A DNA stretch of 64,000 nucleotides, taken from assembly GCF_016919005.1 (NCBI RefSeq), contig NZ_JAFFQE010000001.1:1-64000 (forward strand). The letters are read 5' to 3'. The translations under genes were made by a program, and so were the position numbers. The DNA comes from Desulfopila inferna (lineage in GTDB: Bacteria > Desulfobacterota > Desulfobulbia > Desulfobulbales > Desulfocapsaceae). The notes beneath the pieces are model-generated. The model was not told the DNA's origin. It searched no databases and saw nothing but the letters and a program-made list of their open reading frames with translations. Positions 45,035 to 53,718 of the stretch are shown here, in pieces. How positions within the stretch are numbered: the first letter of the stretch is position 1; the number at the start of each line of letters is the position of its first letter.

Positions 45035-46540
45035 ATGCCCTACAATACATATTTTCCTGAATATCAGAAATTCAAAGCGATTGCCTCAGCAGCGGATCTT
45101 GTTCCCGTTTATAGAAAAATAGTTGCGGATCTCGATACTCCTCTGACGATTTTTGCCAAGGTCGATGACGACCATGAGCATATTTTTCTTTTCGAAAGCA
45201 TGGAAGGCGGTGAGAAATGGGGAAGATACTCTTTTATCGGCTTTGATCCTCTGCTGAAATTTTCCTCGAACGGCAACCGCATATCCAGCGAATATGTTGA
45301 TGAAGGCCTCCGCAAAGAATACCGGGATGTCAATCCCCTGGAGGTGCTCAGGGATATTATCGAGGGCTTCAATGCATTTGAATCTGAAGATCTGCCTCGT
45401 TTCTGCGGTGGCGCTGTCGGTTTTCTCGGATATGACATGGTCCGTTTTATGGAGGAACTGCCGGACAGGCACCGACCGCTTGATCTTCCCGATTGTTCCT
45501 TTATAGTTCCCAGAATTGTGCTGGTGCATGATAGTTTTAAGCAGACGGTAACCGTGGTTTGCTGGACCCATTCCCATGCTGAAGGGAAAACCGAAATCGT
45601 ATATGACCGAGCTGTTAAAAAAATCGATTCTGTTATCGAACGCATTCAGGGACCGGTTCCCGAAAAATATTTTTCCCTAAATTCCCGCAACGGAAATAAA
45701 GCCGTTCATGAGTTTACCTCGAATATGTTGCCGCAGAATTTTCATCAGATGGTCGAGGCGGCACGTGAATATATTCTCGCCGGAGATATTTTCCAGGTGG
45801 TTCTTTCGCAGCGCTTTCATACCAAAACCGATTTATCTCCTCTACAAATATACAGGGCTCTGCGCCATATCAATCCAAGTCCTTACCTCTTTTTCCTGAA
45901 GCTCGGCGATCTTATCCAGATTGGTTCATCGCCCGAAATCCTGGTACGCAAGGATGGCAGCTCTATTGAACTGCGACCTATAGCCGGTACCCGGAAACGT
46001 GGTGAATCCGTTGAAGAAGATGAGGCCCTGGAAAAAGAACTGCTGGCCGATCCCAAGGAACTGGCTGAACATCTCATGCTTGTTGATCTTGGCAGAAATG
46101 ATGTGGGCAGGGTTGCAGCCGCCGGCAGTGTCGAGGTGCGGAATCTCGCGGTAATCGAACGGTACAGTCACGTGATGCATATTGTATCAGGGGTTCATGG
46201 AACCATAGCAGAGGGCAAGGATCAGTTTGATGTCCTCACTGCCTGTTTTCCTGCCGGAACTGTGAGTGGCGCCCCGAAAATCCGCGCCATGGAAATTATT
46301 GATGAACTTGAACCGACCAGGCGAGGGGCCTATGCAGGTTCGGTCGGGTATTTCGGTTTCTCTGGGAATATGGATTTCTGCATCACCATACGTACCTTCG
46401 TTATGCAGGGAAAAGATTTGTGGATTCAGGCAGGGGCAGGTATCGTCGCGGATTCCGATCCAGAGAGGGAATTTGAAGAAACCGTTAACAAATCAATGGG
46501 CCTGAGAAAGGCGGTTGAATTGGCGGAGAAGGGGCTTTGA
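45035..46540 (+). CDS. trpE: Anthranilate synthase component I
   Basis: Makes anthranilate from chorismate with the TrpG amidotransferase. The 501-residue protein has the N-terminal regulatory fold, the active-site region FLKLGDLIQIGSSPEIL, the IAGTRKRG loop and the C-terminal PAGTVSGAPKIRAMEII, all typical. The ATG has no Shine-Dalgarno. No Trp-rich leader peptide or attenuator was found in the 140 nt upstream. It heads trpEGDCF. Confidence 0.94.
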   Translation: MPYNTYFPEYQKFKAIASAADLVPVYRKIVADLDTPLTIFAKVDDDHEHIFLFESMEGGEKWGRYSFIGFDPLLKFSSNGNRISSEYVDEGLRKEYRDVNPLEVLRDIIEGFNAFESEDLPRFCGGAVGFLGYDMVRFMEELPDRHRPLDLPDCSFIVPRIVLVHDSFKQTVTVVCWTHSHAEGKTEIVYDRAVKKIDSVIERIQGPVPEKYFSLNSRNGNKAVHEFTSNMLPQNFHQMVEAAREYILAGDIFQVVLSQRFHTKTDLSPLQIYRALRHINPSPYLFFLKLGDLIQIGSSPEILVRKDGSSIELRPIAGTRKRGESVEEDEALEKELLADPKELAEHLMLVDLGRNDVGRVAAAGSVEVRNLAVIERYSHVMHIVSGVHGTIAEGKDQFDVLTACFPAGTVSGAPKIRAMEIIDELEPTRRGAYAGSVGYFGFSGNMDFCITIRTFVMQGKDLWIQAGAGIVADSDPEREFEETVNKSMGLRKAVELAEKGL

Positions 46541-46544
46541 GCAG

Positions 46545-47165
46545 ATGATCGCTATAATAGATAATTACGATTCGTTTACATATAACATAGTCCAGACCAT
46601 TGCCGGAAGTTACAAGAAGGCAGGCTGTAAAGCCGATATTCGGGTTTTTCGTAATAATAAAATTAAGGTAGAGGAGCTTGAAGCCTTAAATCCGGAAAGA
46701 CTGATCATCTCCCCTGGTCCCGGTGAACCTGCGGATGCCGGCATCTCTGTAGAAGCGATCCGGTATTTTTCAGGAAAGATTCCTATCCTGGGCATCTGCC
46801 TTGGCCATCAAGCCATTGCTGAAGCATTTGGCGGGGTTACCGTTAGAGCAGGCAGAATTATGCACGGGAAAACAAGTCCTATCCACCATGACCAAAAGGG
46901 CATATTTTCTGGCCTGACCGATCATTTTGACGGCATGCGCTATCACTCACTGGTGGTTGAAGAGGAATCACTTCCCGGTTGCCTGACAGTAACCGCGCGG
47001 ACGGACAGGGGAGAACTGATGGGCCTGCGCCACAAATCTCTGCCGATCGAAGGTGTGCAGTTTCACCCGGAATCAATTATGACCAGAGCAGGGATACTGT
47101 TGCTGGAAAATTTTACCTCTCTTGATTATCTGCAGATAGTGAAAATGGCGCAGAATTTTGAATAA
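46545..47165 (+). CDS. trpG: Anthranilate synthase component II (glutamine amidotransferase)
   Basis: A 206-residue class I glutaminase that supplies ammonia to TrpE. It has the IDNYDSFTYNIVQ N-terminus, nucleophile Cys85 in GICLGHQAI, and the His-Glu dyad in VQFHPESIM. The start gives MIAIIDNYDSF, 4 nt after trpE; the frame extends 10 codons upstream inside trpE. Confidence 0.95.
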   Translation: MIAIIDNYDSFTYNIVQTIAGSYKKAGCKADIRVFRNNKIKVEELEALNPERLIISPGPGEPADAGISVEAIRYFSGKIPILGICLGHQAIAEAFGGVTVRAGRIMHGKTSPIHHDQKGIFSGLTDHFDGMRYHSLVVEEESLPGCLTVTARTDRGELMGLRHKSLPIEGVQFHPESIMTRAGILLLENFTSLDYLQIVKMAQNFE

Positions 47166-47203
47166 TGGGCGGGCGGGCGTAAATACAATGAGCTGAGGAC
47201 ATA

Positions 47204-48250
47204 ATGGATATCAAAGCTGCCATAAATGAGGTTATTTGCGGGAAGGACCTAAGCGAAAAACAGATGTTTACAGTGATGAACGAAGTAATGAGTGGAGTGG
47301 CGACTCCGGCTCAAATAGGCTCCTTCATCACAGCCTTGCGTATGAAAGGGGAAACGGTCGAAGAGATCACCGGTGCCGTCCGGGTGATGCGGGATAAAGC
47401 CACCAGAATAGAAACCGGAGTTGATATTGCCGGGGAAGGAATTGTGGTCGATACCTGCGGAACAGGCGGTGACGGGTCCGGCACCTTCAATGTTTCAACG
47501 ACCTCGGCCTTCGTAGTGGCCGGAGCCGGAATCACTGTTGCCAAACACGGTAATAGGTCGATATCAAGTAAATGCGGCAGTGCCGATGTTCTGGAAGCGG
47601 CAGGTGTTATTCTTAATCTGTCCCCTGAGGATATCGGTAATTGCATTCAGCAGGTTGGAATAGGATTCCTTTTTGCTCCGTCACTGCATGGCGCCATGAA
47701 ATATGCCATTGGGCCGAGGAAGGAGATTGGAGTGCGGACAATTTTTAACATCCTGGGGCCATTGACCAATCCCGCAGGGGCCAATGTTCAGGTTCTCGGA
47801 GTATTTGCGGAAGAACTCACCGAACCCCTGGCCAAGGTGCTCGGCAGGCTGGGGTGCAAAAGGGCTATGGTTGTTCATGGAGAAGGCAATCTCGATGAAT
47901 TGACAATTACCGGCCGAACCCGGATATCCGAATATAGAAACGGAAAGGTCGAAACCTATACCATTACACCCGCTGATGTGGGATTGGCATTATCGTCCCT
48001 CAGTGATATACAGGGTGGTTCCACCGCTGATGAATCAGCTGAGCAGCTCAATTCCATTCTGGCCGGTGAAAAGGGCCCAAAAAGAGACATGGTGCTGCTC
48101 AATAGCGGCGCTGCGCTCATGGCTGCGGGCCGATGTACCGACCTGAAATCCGGCATCGGTCTAGCGGCTGAGATTATCGACAGCGGTAAAGCCGGAAAAA
48201 AACTGCAGGATTTAATAGAAATGTCTTTAAGGCTGAGCAGGTTAAAATAA
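47204..48250 (+). CDS. trpD: Anthranilate phosphoribosyltransferase
   Basis: Joins anthranilate and PRPP. A 348-residue protein with the family motifs [34 protein letters not shown] and [14 protein letters not shown] in order. Length is normal. It is the third gene of the trp operon. Confidence 0.96.
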   Translation: MDIKAAINEVICGKDLSEKQMFTVMNEVMSGVATPAQIGSFITALRMKGETVEEITGAVRVMRDKATRIETGVDIAGEGIVVDTCGTGGDGSGTFNVSTTSAFVVAGAGITVAKHGNRSISSKCGSADVLEAAGVILNLSPEDIGNCIQQVGIGFLFAPSLHGAMKYAIGPRKEIGVRTIFNILGPLTNPAGANVQVLGVFAEELTEPLAKVLGRLGCKRAMVVHGEGNLDELTITGRTRISEYRNGKVETYTITPADVGLALSSLSDIQGGSTADESAEQLNSILAGEKGPKRDMVLLNSGAALMAAGRCTDLKSGIGLAAEIIDSGKAGKKLQDLIEMSLRLSRLK

Positions 48251-48374
48251 CTCCTTTTAGGATATAAGTAACTGGCATCTGCTATCAGTTACCTGCGGTT
48301 AATTCATCAAGCGCCCGAAACAGATAGTGCAGGTTTCGAAATTACAATGTGAGACAGACACCAACTACCGAAAT

Positions 48375-49160
48375 ATGATTCTTGATATAATTGTTGACAG
48401 AAAAAAGGAAGAAGTTGCTAGATTGAAGCAGGGTGGCGTCCATCTCCCTGACGAATTTGCCGAAAGGGAAATAGCTGCACCCCGTGGTTTTCGTGAGTCA
48501 CTTTTGGCCTTTCCCGGTGTGGCAATTATTGCCGAAGCAAAAAAGGCATCGCCTTCAAAAGGACTGATCTGCAGCGATTTTGATATTGAGAAGATAGTAT
48601 CTCACTATGAAAATGAAGGCGCCCAGGCCATATCCGTACTCACTGATGTTGATTTTTTTCAGGGCAGCCTTCTCTATCTGCTCAAGGCCAGGAAAAAAAT
48701 TTCTCTTCCCGTTTTGCGCAAGGACTTCATTATTGACGAGATTCAGGTAGAGGAAGCCTCTCTCTTCGGAGCGGACGCCATTCTCCTCATCGCCGCAATA
48801 CTCGATGAGAAACAGCTTCGGGATTACTATATCCATGCCAAAGAACTGCAGATGGACGTCCTGGTTGAGGTACACAACGAAGCTGAGCTTGAGAAAACTA
48901 TGAAAATCGACTGTGATCTCATTGGCGTGAATAATCGCAACCTCAATGATTTTTCCGTCGATATCGAGACCACATTTCGTCTCAAAAAATATGTCCCGGA
49001 AACCATACCGCTGGTCAGCGAGTCCGGGCTGAAAAGCAGTGACGATATCGCCAGGCTTCATGATAATGGCATCTGCGCCGCGCTCATTGGTGAATCTCTA
49101 ATGCGTGCCGGTACTGACGGCGCGACTCCGGCGAGTCTCCGCAACGGATCCCTGAGTTAG
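48375..49160 (+). CDS. trpC: Indole-3-glycerol phosphate synthase
   Basis: A 261-residue TIM barrel that closes CdRP to indole glycerol phosphate. It has IIAEAKKASPSKG with the catalytic Lys, LPVLRKDFIIDEIQ, and LIGVNNRNL and LVSESGL at the later strands. The ATG giving MILDIIVDRKKEEV is the family start although no Shine-Dalgarno is seen; a 125-nt gap separates it from trpD. Confidence 0.95.
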   Translation: MILDIIVDRKKEEVARLKQGGVHLPDEFAEREIAAPRGFRESLLAFPGVAIIAEAKKASPSKGLICSDFDIEKIVSHYENEGAQAISVLTDVDFFQGSLLYLLKARKKISLPVLRKDFIIDEIQVEEASLFGADAILLIAAILDEKQLRDYYIHAKELQMDVLVEVHNEAELEKTMKIDCDLIGVNNRNLNDFSVDIETTFRLKKYVPETIPLVSESGLKSSDDIARLHDNGICAALIGESLMRAGTDGATPASLRNGSLS

Positions 49161-49169
49161 CCCAAAATT

Positions 49170-49844
49170 ATGAATTATCGTACCCGTATAAAGATGTGTG
49201 GTACCACTCGAATGGATGATGCGCAAGTGGCAGCCGCTTTGGGAGTCGATGCCCTTGGTTTTATCTTTGCGGAAAAAAGTCCACGCTATATATCTCCCGA
49301 ACTGGCCTTGGAGATAACGCGACAGGTCCCGCCCTTAATCACCAAGGTCGGGGTTTTTGTAGATGGCAATCTCCAGGAGATTGAAGAGATTGTCTATTAC
49401 CTTGGTCTAAACGGGGTACAGCTGCATGGTGGGGAGAGCCCCTCTTTTTGTGAAAGGCTTGCCTCGGCCATGCCGTCCTGTACTGTTATAAAAGCGATGC
49501 GTGTGGGAAAACACAGCAAGCCATCAGACTTTTCTTCATATAAAGATACGGTAAAGGGATTTGTACTCGACACCTATGTGGAGGATAAGGAAGGTGGAAC
49601 CGGGGAGACCTTTGATTGGAATATTGTGAAGAAGCTGCAGATACGCCACCCCTATATACTTGCAGGCGGCTTGAATCCTGAAAATATCCGCAGTGCTCTT
49701 GAAATCACCACCCCCTTCGGGGTCGATGTTAATTCCGGCGTAGAGGATGCTCCAGGCATGAAAAACCACCAATCCCTGAAGAGATTCATGGGTACTGTGA
49801 CTGATTTCGACCGCTTACGCTTAACACTCAGCGAGCCACAATGA
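49170..49844 (+). CDS. trpF: Phosphoribosylanthranilate isomerase
   Basis: A 224-residue barrel with the catalytic Cys in IKMCGTTRMDDA, GFIFAEKSPRYI, the GVQLHGGES strand, and the phosphate-binding LAGGLNPENI and GVDVNSGVE motifs. It ends the operon; trpB and trpA do not follow, so tryptophan synthase is encoded elsewhere. Its last 17 nt overlap the convergent rlpA. Confidence 0.95.
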   Translation: MNYRTRIKMCGTTRMDDAQVAAALGVDALGFIFAEKSPRYISPELALEITRQVPPLITKVGVFVDGNLQEIEEIVYYLGLNGVQLHGGESPSFCERLASAMPSCTVIKAMRVGKHSKPSDFSSYKDTVKGFVLDTYVEDKEGGTGETFDWNIVKKLQIRHPYILAGGLNPENIRSALEITTPFGVDVNSGVEDAPGMKNHQSLKRFMGTVTDFDRLRLTLSEPQ

Positions 49845-50544
49845 ATGCCCCGGAATACCCCTTGGCCAGTAAGGCTTCTTCCGCGCGTTTGGCGGATCGA
49901 AGATGAGTCCCGGTAAAAATCTGCACTCGAAAAAAGGTTGAATCCGCAGTTTCAGATCGTTGAATGACTGCCGTATGTCCGGCATCCGTAAATCGTTTCT
50001 GCAGCCTGAGGGCGTTAGCTTTTTCTCTGAAAGAACCTATCTGTACATAGAATTCACCTTCGTAGAAGTTCGGCTGGTCGATGATTTTACCGTTATGCGA
50101 GGGAGCAAGTGCGGTAATTTCAACCCTGGCCGTTCCTCTGCGCAGTATTCCCAGATGCTTTGCCGTCGTATAGCTCAGATCGATTATCCTGCCGCGTACG
50201 AAAGGACCTCTGTCATTTATCCGTACAACTGTTTCTCTGTTATTTTCCAGATTTTTAACCAACACCATGGTGTTCATGGGGAGGATTTTGTGGGCCGCGG
50301 TCGTTCCGTTCATATCATACCGTTCCCCGTTGGAGGTTGGGCGGCCGTGGAAACCGGGTCCGTACCACGAGGCTATCCCTGTATCTACATACCCGGTTGA
50401 TGATGGGATTGGATAATATTTTATATTATTTATTACATATGGCCGCTGGGTAGGAGAGCTAAATACAGCTGCAACGGCAGAATCCCCGCAGGTTAGCAGG
50501 ACCAGCAAGAAAGAGACGGAGAGTTGGAGAGTTGCTATTACCAT
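49828..50544 (-). CDS. rlpA: RlpA-like septal lytic transglycosylase with SPOR domain
   Basis: A 238-residue exported protein: signal peptide (about 1-25), double-psi beta-barrel domain (GIASWYGPGFHGRPTSNGERYD, here split, and NDRGPFVRGRIIDLSYTTAK, about 55-145), and a C-terminal SPOR domain (FYVQIGSFREKANALRLQKRF, about 165-238) that binds denuded septal glycan. RlpA cleaves such glycan in Pseudomonas. No lipobox Cys is clear (LLTCGDS is atypical). A 23-bp dyad lies 13 nt before the start codon. Confidence 0.88.
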   Translation of the reverse strand: MVIATLQLSVSFLLVLLTCGDSAVAAVFSSPTQRPYVINNIKYYPIPSSTGYVDTGIASWYGPGFHGRPTSNGERYDMNGTTAAHKILPMNTMVLVKNLENNRETVVRINDRGPFVRGRIIDLSYTTAKHLGILRRGTARVEITALAPSHNGKIIDQPNFYEGEFYVQIGSFREKANALRLQKRFTDAGHTAVIQRSETADSTFFRVQIFTGTHLRSAKRAEEALLAKGYSGAFIVAR

Positions 50545-50556
50545 TATACATCACAT

Positions 50557-50696
50557 CTAACCCAGCTGAGCTGGATAAGAATCTTTAGACAGATGGTTTC
50601 CTTGCAAAAAAACCATCTGTTAGGTACTAAACCAAGCTGAACTGGATAAAAACCTGATTCGTTTTCCTGTGAAAAAACAGAAAAACAATCTGTATC
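50557..50696. repeat. Two tandem 70-bp dyad/hairpin units
   Basis: Unit A (50557-50626) has a dyad CTAACCCAGCT/G/AGCTGGATAAG and then a perfect 11-bp hairpin ACAGATGGTTT/AAACCATCTGT (50589-50599 with 50610-50620). Unit B (50627-50696) repeats the layout: CTAAACCAAGCT, GAACTGGATAA, then GTTTTCCTGT/ACAGAAAAAC. A third, more worn copy lies at 14710. Both are intergenic and point the same way. Confidence 0.65.
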
Positions 50697-50778
50697 AATA
50701 AAGATCCCTGTGTTCATTCAATATTTTCACAATAGTTGTATACCATACTCTGTCCAAATCCATACCCACATTTTTTTT

Positions 50779-50936
50779 GATTACCCCAAAAATTCAGCAT
50801 GTACTGGCCCAGGCCGGGCCGCTCTTTTCATCGGAACGCCATAAACCCGCCCTGGCGGCTTCGCTGTAGCCGTCCGGGCTGCAGAGATCAGTGAAAAGAA
50901 CAGTCCCAACCTCGAGTTGAGGATTAGGGGGTAATC
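50779..50936. repeat. 158-bp GATTACCCC-bounded inverted-repeat element
   Basis: Ends GATTACCCC and GGGGGTAATC are inverted repeats. Inside are CTCTTTTCA/TGAAAAGAAC arms and a GC-rich hairpin (ccctggcggc ... gccgtccggg). The end blocks match the 54-bp element at 20361-20414, with about 100 bp of extra interior. No coding frame inside; it looks like a MITE or REP-type element. Confidence 0.6.
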
Positions 50937-51015
50937 ATTTTTTTTAACGAAGAGATGTTTATATTTAAAGCGATGGCGCGTTTCCGTTAGATCCTAAAAA
51001 TTCAACTCAAAGGAG

Positions 51016-51046
51016 TTGTTTTTTGTGGTATAACCTGATATATAAT
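51016..51046 (+). promoter_or_regulatory. Candidate tRNA-Thr promoter
   Basis: A consensus TATAAT at 51041-51046 lies 47 nt before the tRNA, with TTGTTT 19 nt upstream of it. The -10 is perfect; the spacer is long. Confidence 0.45.
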
Positions 51047-51092
51047 TCGACTTTTGGAGGGAAGACACCCTTCTACTCAATCTGCATAATCA

Positions 51093-51168
51093 GCCACTTT
51101 AGCTCAGATGGTAGAGCGGCGCTCTCGTAAAGCGTAGGTCAACGGTTCGATTCCGTTAAGTGGCTCCA
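51093..51168 (+). tRNA. tRNA-Thr (anticodon CGT)
   Basis: A full cloverleaf: acceptor GCCACTT/AAGTGGC, discriminator T and encoded CCA; D-stem GCTC/GAGC; anticodon stem GCGCT/AGCGT with loop CTCGTAA, so anticodon CGT reading ACG; T-stem AACGG/CCGTT with loop TTCGATT. No intron. A terminator follows directly. Confidence 0.97.
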
Positions 51169-51174
51169 AAGATA

Positions 51175-51212
51175 AGAAGGGCTTTCGGTGTAAACTGAAA
51201 GCCCTTCTATTT
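51175..51212 (+). terminator. Terminator after tRNA-Thr
   Basis: A 12-bp perfect stem agaagggctttc/gaaagcccttct, followed by ATTTT, starts 7 nt after the tRNA 3' end. Confidence 0.8.
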
Positions 51213-51255
51213 TACCGGTAAGATTGAAGCGAGGGTATGGAAGAGAAGAATCTAC

Positions 51256-51495
51256 CTAATCGATTAGATATTCTCTATCCATGAGAAATTGCGCCTGGTA
51301 ATCTTCAAGGGCAAAATCACCGGCACATTCCGAGAATGTATGAATTTTTTTAAAGGCGAGCTGGGTTGACGAGCAGCCGTGCCAACATGATTTTCCCGGC
51401 ATCGGTACGATAAAACGGATATTGTGGTTGATTACATTCTTTCGCCGGGAAGTGTTTGATTCGGTACCATGTATTTTTTTTATCTTCTTTGTCAT
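51256..51495 (-). CDS. Possible small hypothetical protein
   Basis: A 79-residue frame, basic at the N-terminus and acidic at the C-terminus, with two nearby Cys (SCWHGCSSTQ). The ATG has only a weak CAGGTTGAG upstream. No family is recognised. The gap to the right (51496-51815) has short palindromes such as ctgtatt/aatacag and aggta/tacct but no supported gene. Confidence 0.3.
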   Translation of the reverse strand: MTKKIKKIHGTESNTSRRKNVINHNIRFIVPMPGKSCWHGCSSTQLAFKKIHTFSECAGDFALEDYQAQFLMDREYLID

Positions 51496-51815
51496 AGCTC
51501 AACCTGAATGTTCTCGATTTATATTTATTGTCCATCCTGTATAAATTTCTATCAATGTTTTGTGTGGATGTAAATGGGTAGGAATACCTCGGCCAGATTA
51601 GGTATAATTACCTATGTGTTGCCTATATCTGTATTAAATACAGTTATATGCCAAGTTCGAATAACATTTATGTGGAGTTGAAAAAAAATAAATTAAATCC
51701 AATAAATTCATCACGGAATGATCTCATGATGGGAAAACGAGAGGATGTCACCCAAAGAAGTTGCTCTTTCCTGAATTGCGATAGGAAATTTGGTGGTGTT
51801 TTTTTTATGAGATTA

Positions 51816-52619
51816 TCATAATGAGGCGGCTGAGGGGGAACGCATTTCGTACTCGATTCTGGGATACTGTTGATTCTTGAAAACCGTGCCATTGACTGAA
51901 AAAACACGACGCAGGAGATCCGCCGTGAGAACTGTCTTTACCGGCCCCTTTTCGTGAACCGTACCATTCTTCAAAACGATAAGCTCATCGCAGAAGGCGG
52001 CTGCCAGGTTCAAATCATGAACAGCTGCTATCACGGTTGTTCCGGACTCATTCACTTTTTTCCGCAGTACCCGCATTATTTCTATGGTGTGTTCTATATC
52101 AAGATTCGATGTTGCTTCATCAAGCATGATTGTTGTCGTCTCTTGCGCCAGAGCCCGTGCTACTATAACCCGCTGTTTTTCCCCACCTGACAGATGAGTG
52201 ACCGGACGTTCCCTGAGATGTTCGATATCGAGAAGTCTAAGGACCGAATGAACCATGCTAAGGTCGTGTTCCGAGGGTGACGAAAACCTGGGAATATGCG
52301 GATGCCTGCCCATCATGACAATGTCGTAAACCGTGAAGTCAAAGCCAATGGCTATATGCTGCGGCACAAGAGCCAGATGTCTGGCCAGTTCTTTTCTTTT
52401 GTAACTCTGCAGCGGCTGCGTTTTGTATTCTATCATTCCGGAGAGCAGTGACCGAGTCCCCATGAGTAGATCGATCAAAGTACTCTTGCCGCTTCCGTTA
52501 GGGCCGATAAGCCCGTAAAATTGGCCTTGCCCGAGGGTGAAGGAGAGGTTGTCGAAGAAAATATTCTTTCCGTAGTTGAAAACCCCCTCGCTGATTTTGA
52601 AAAGATGGTCGTCCTTCAT
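51816..52619 (-). CDS. FecE/BtuD-type ABC transporter ATPase
   Basis: A 267-residue nucleotide-binding subunit for import of iron-siderophore, heme or cobalamin. Walker A is GPNGSGKST, the signature LSGGEKQRVIVARAL and Walker B TTIMLDEATSNLD. It follows its permease by 1 nt. No periplasmic binding protein or B12/Fur element is next to it, so the cargo cannot be decided. Confidence 0.9.
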   Translation of the reverse strand: MKDDHLFKISEGVFNYGKNIFFDNLSFTLGQGQFYGLIGPNGSGKSTLIDLLMGTRSLLSGMIEYKTQPLQSYKRKELARHLALVPQHIAIGFDFTVYDIVMMGRHPHIPRFSSPSEHDLSMVHSVLRLLDIEHLRERPVTHLSGGEKQRVIVARALAQETTTIMLDEATSNLDIEHTIEIMRVLRKKVNESGTTVIAAVHDLNLAAAFCDELIVLKNGTVHEKGPVKTVLTADLLRRVFSVNGTVFKNQQYPRIEYEMRSPSAASL

Positions 52620-52620
52620 G

Positions 52621-53685
52621 TCATTGCGCCCCGAGCTGCTTTCTACGAAAGATATAACAGAAAAAAGGCCCGCCGATAAGTGACGTGATTACGCCTATGG
52701 GCAATTCCGACGGCAATACCGCCCTGGTGAGGGTATCGGCGAAAAGGAGGAGCATCGCCCCGGCGAAGAAGCAGGCGGGGAGCAGCACCCTGTTGTCGGC
52801 ACCCAATATCAGCCTTAGCAGATGAGGGATGATAAGACCGACAAAACCAATGATGCCGGAAATGGAAACACATGCCGCGGTAATAAGCGAAGCACTGACG
52901 AGAAGAATTTTGCGAACATTGGCTGTTTCTATGCCCAGGGTATCCGACGTTTTTTCGCCAAGCGACATGATGTTGAGATCGCGGGAGAAAAACATAATGA
53001 TACCGAAAGAGGGCAGGAAAAGAAGAGAGACCAGCAGAACATCCGTCCATGACTTGCCGACCAGACTGCCCATCAGCCAGAAAATTATAATACTGACGTC
53101 CTCATCGGCCAGATATTTAATGAATCCAATGCCTGCTGAAAGGATGGCGGAAATAATGACCCCTGAAAGAATAAGTGTGTTGGAAGAGAGGCGATTATCT
53201 GCGGAGGCAAGATAAAAGACGGCATAAAGTGTTGCTATGGCGCCCAAAAAGGCAAACAACGGCACGGAAAACCAGAAGGGCAGCACCAGGCCAAAAATAT
53301 TAAGTATCAGGGCAATTGCAGCACCGAAGGCCGCACCGGAAGAAATGCCGAGGGTATATGGGTCGGCCAGGGGATTGAGCAATATAGCCTGAAACACACA
53401 ACCTGAAACGGCCAGCCCTCCACCAACTAAAACAGCGGCAAGAATGCGCGGCAGCCGTACGTCCCAAACGACGAAGGGAAAAACCTCATCTATCGCTGCC
53501 GGAATGTCCTTCAGAAAAACATGACTGAAAATGATCTGTATCACTTCCATCGGCGATATCTGCAGGTAGCCCATACCCGTCGCCAGGATGATGCCGCATA
53601 GCAAGATAACAAAGAGGAAGAGGTTGATATATATAGACTGTTTCTTTATCAAAACTTTGCTGATGTCTCCAGCGCTGTAGAACAT
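52621..53685 (-). CDS. FecCD/BtuC-type ABC transporter permease
   Basis: A 354-residue inner-membrane protein with about ten helices. It has the family segments RLPRILAAVLVGGGLAVSGCVFQ, NPLADPYTLGISSGA and the ATPase-coupling loop GLIIPHLLRLILGADNR. It forms a homodimer with two ATPases to import vitamin B12 or siderophores from a periplasmic binding protein. sppA lies 33 nt upstream on the same strand. Confidence 0.92.
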   Translation of the reverse strand: MFYSAGDISKVLIKKQSIYINLFLFVILLCGIILATGMGYLQISPMEVIQIIFSHVFLKDIPAAIDEVFPFVVWDVRLPRILAAVLVGGGLAVSGCVFQAILLNPLADPYTLGISSGAAFGAAIALILNIFGLVLPFWFSVPLFAFLGAIATLYAVFYLASADNRLSSNTLILSGVIISAILSAGIGFIKYLADEDVSIIIFWLMGSLVGKSWTDVLLVSLLFLPSFGIIMFFSRDLNIMSLGEKTSDTLGIETANVRKILLVSASLITAACVSISGIIGFVGLIIPHLLRLILGADNRVLLPACFFAGAMLLLFADTLTRAVLPSELPIGVITSLIGGPFFCYIFRRKQLGAQ

Positions 53686-53718
53686 ACAAGGGCTGCAGCT
53701 AATCTCCTATTGCTGTTT

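Noticed and set aside
51668-51907. 79-codon minus-strand frame overlapping the end of the ABC ATPase
   Set aside because: It is out of frame with the ATPase and lacks a start signal; judged a shadow.
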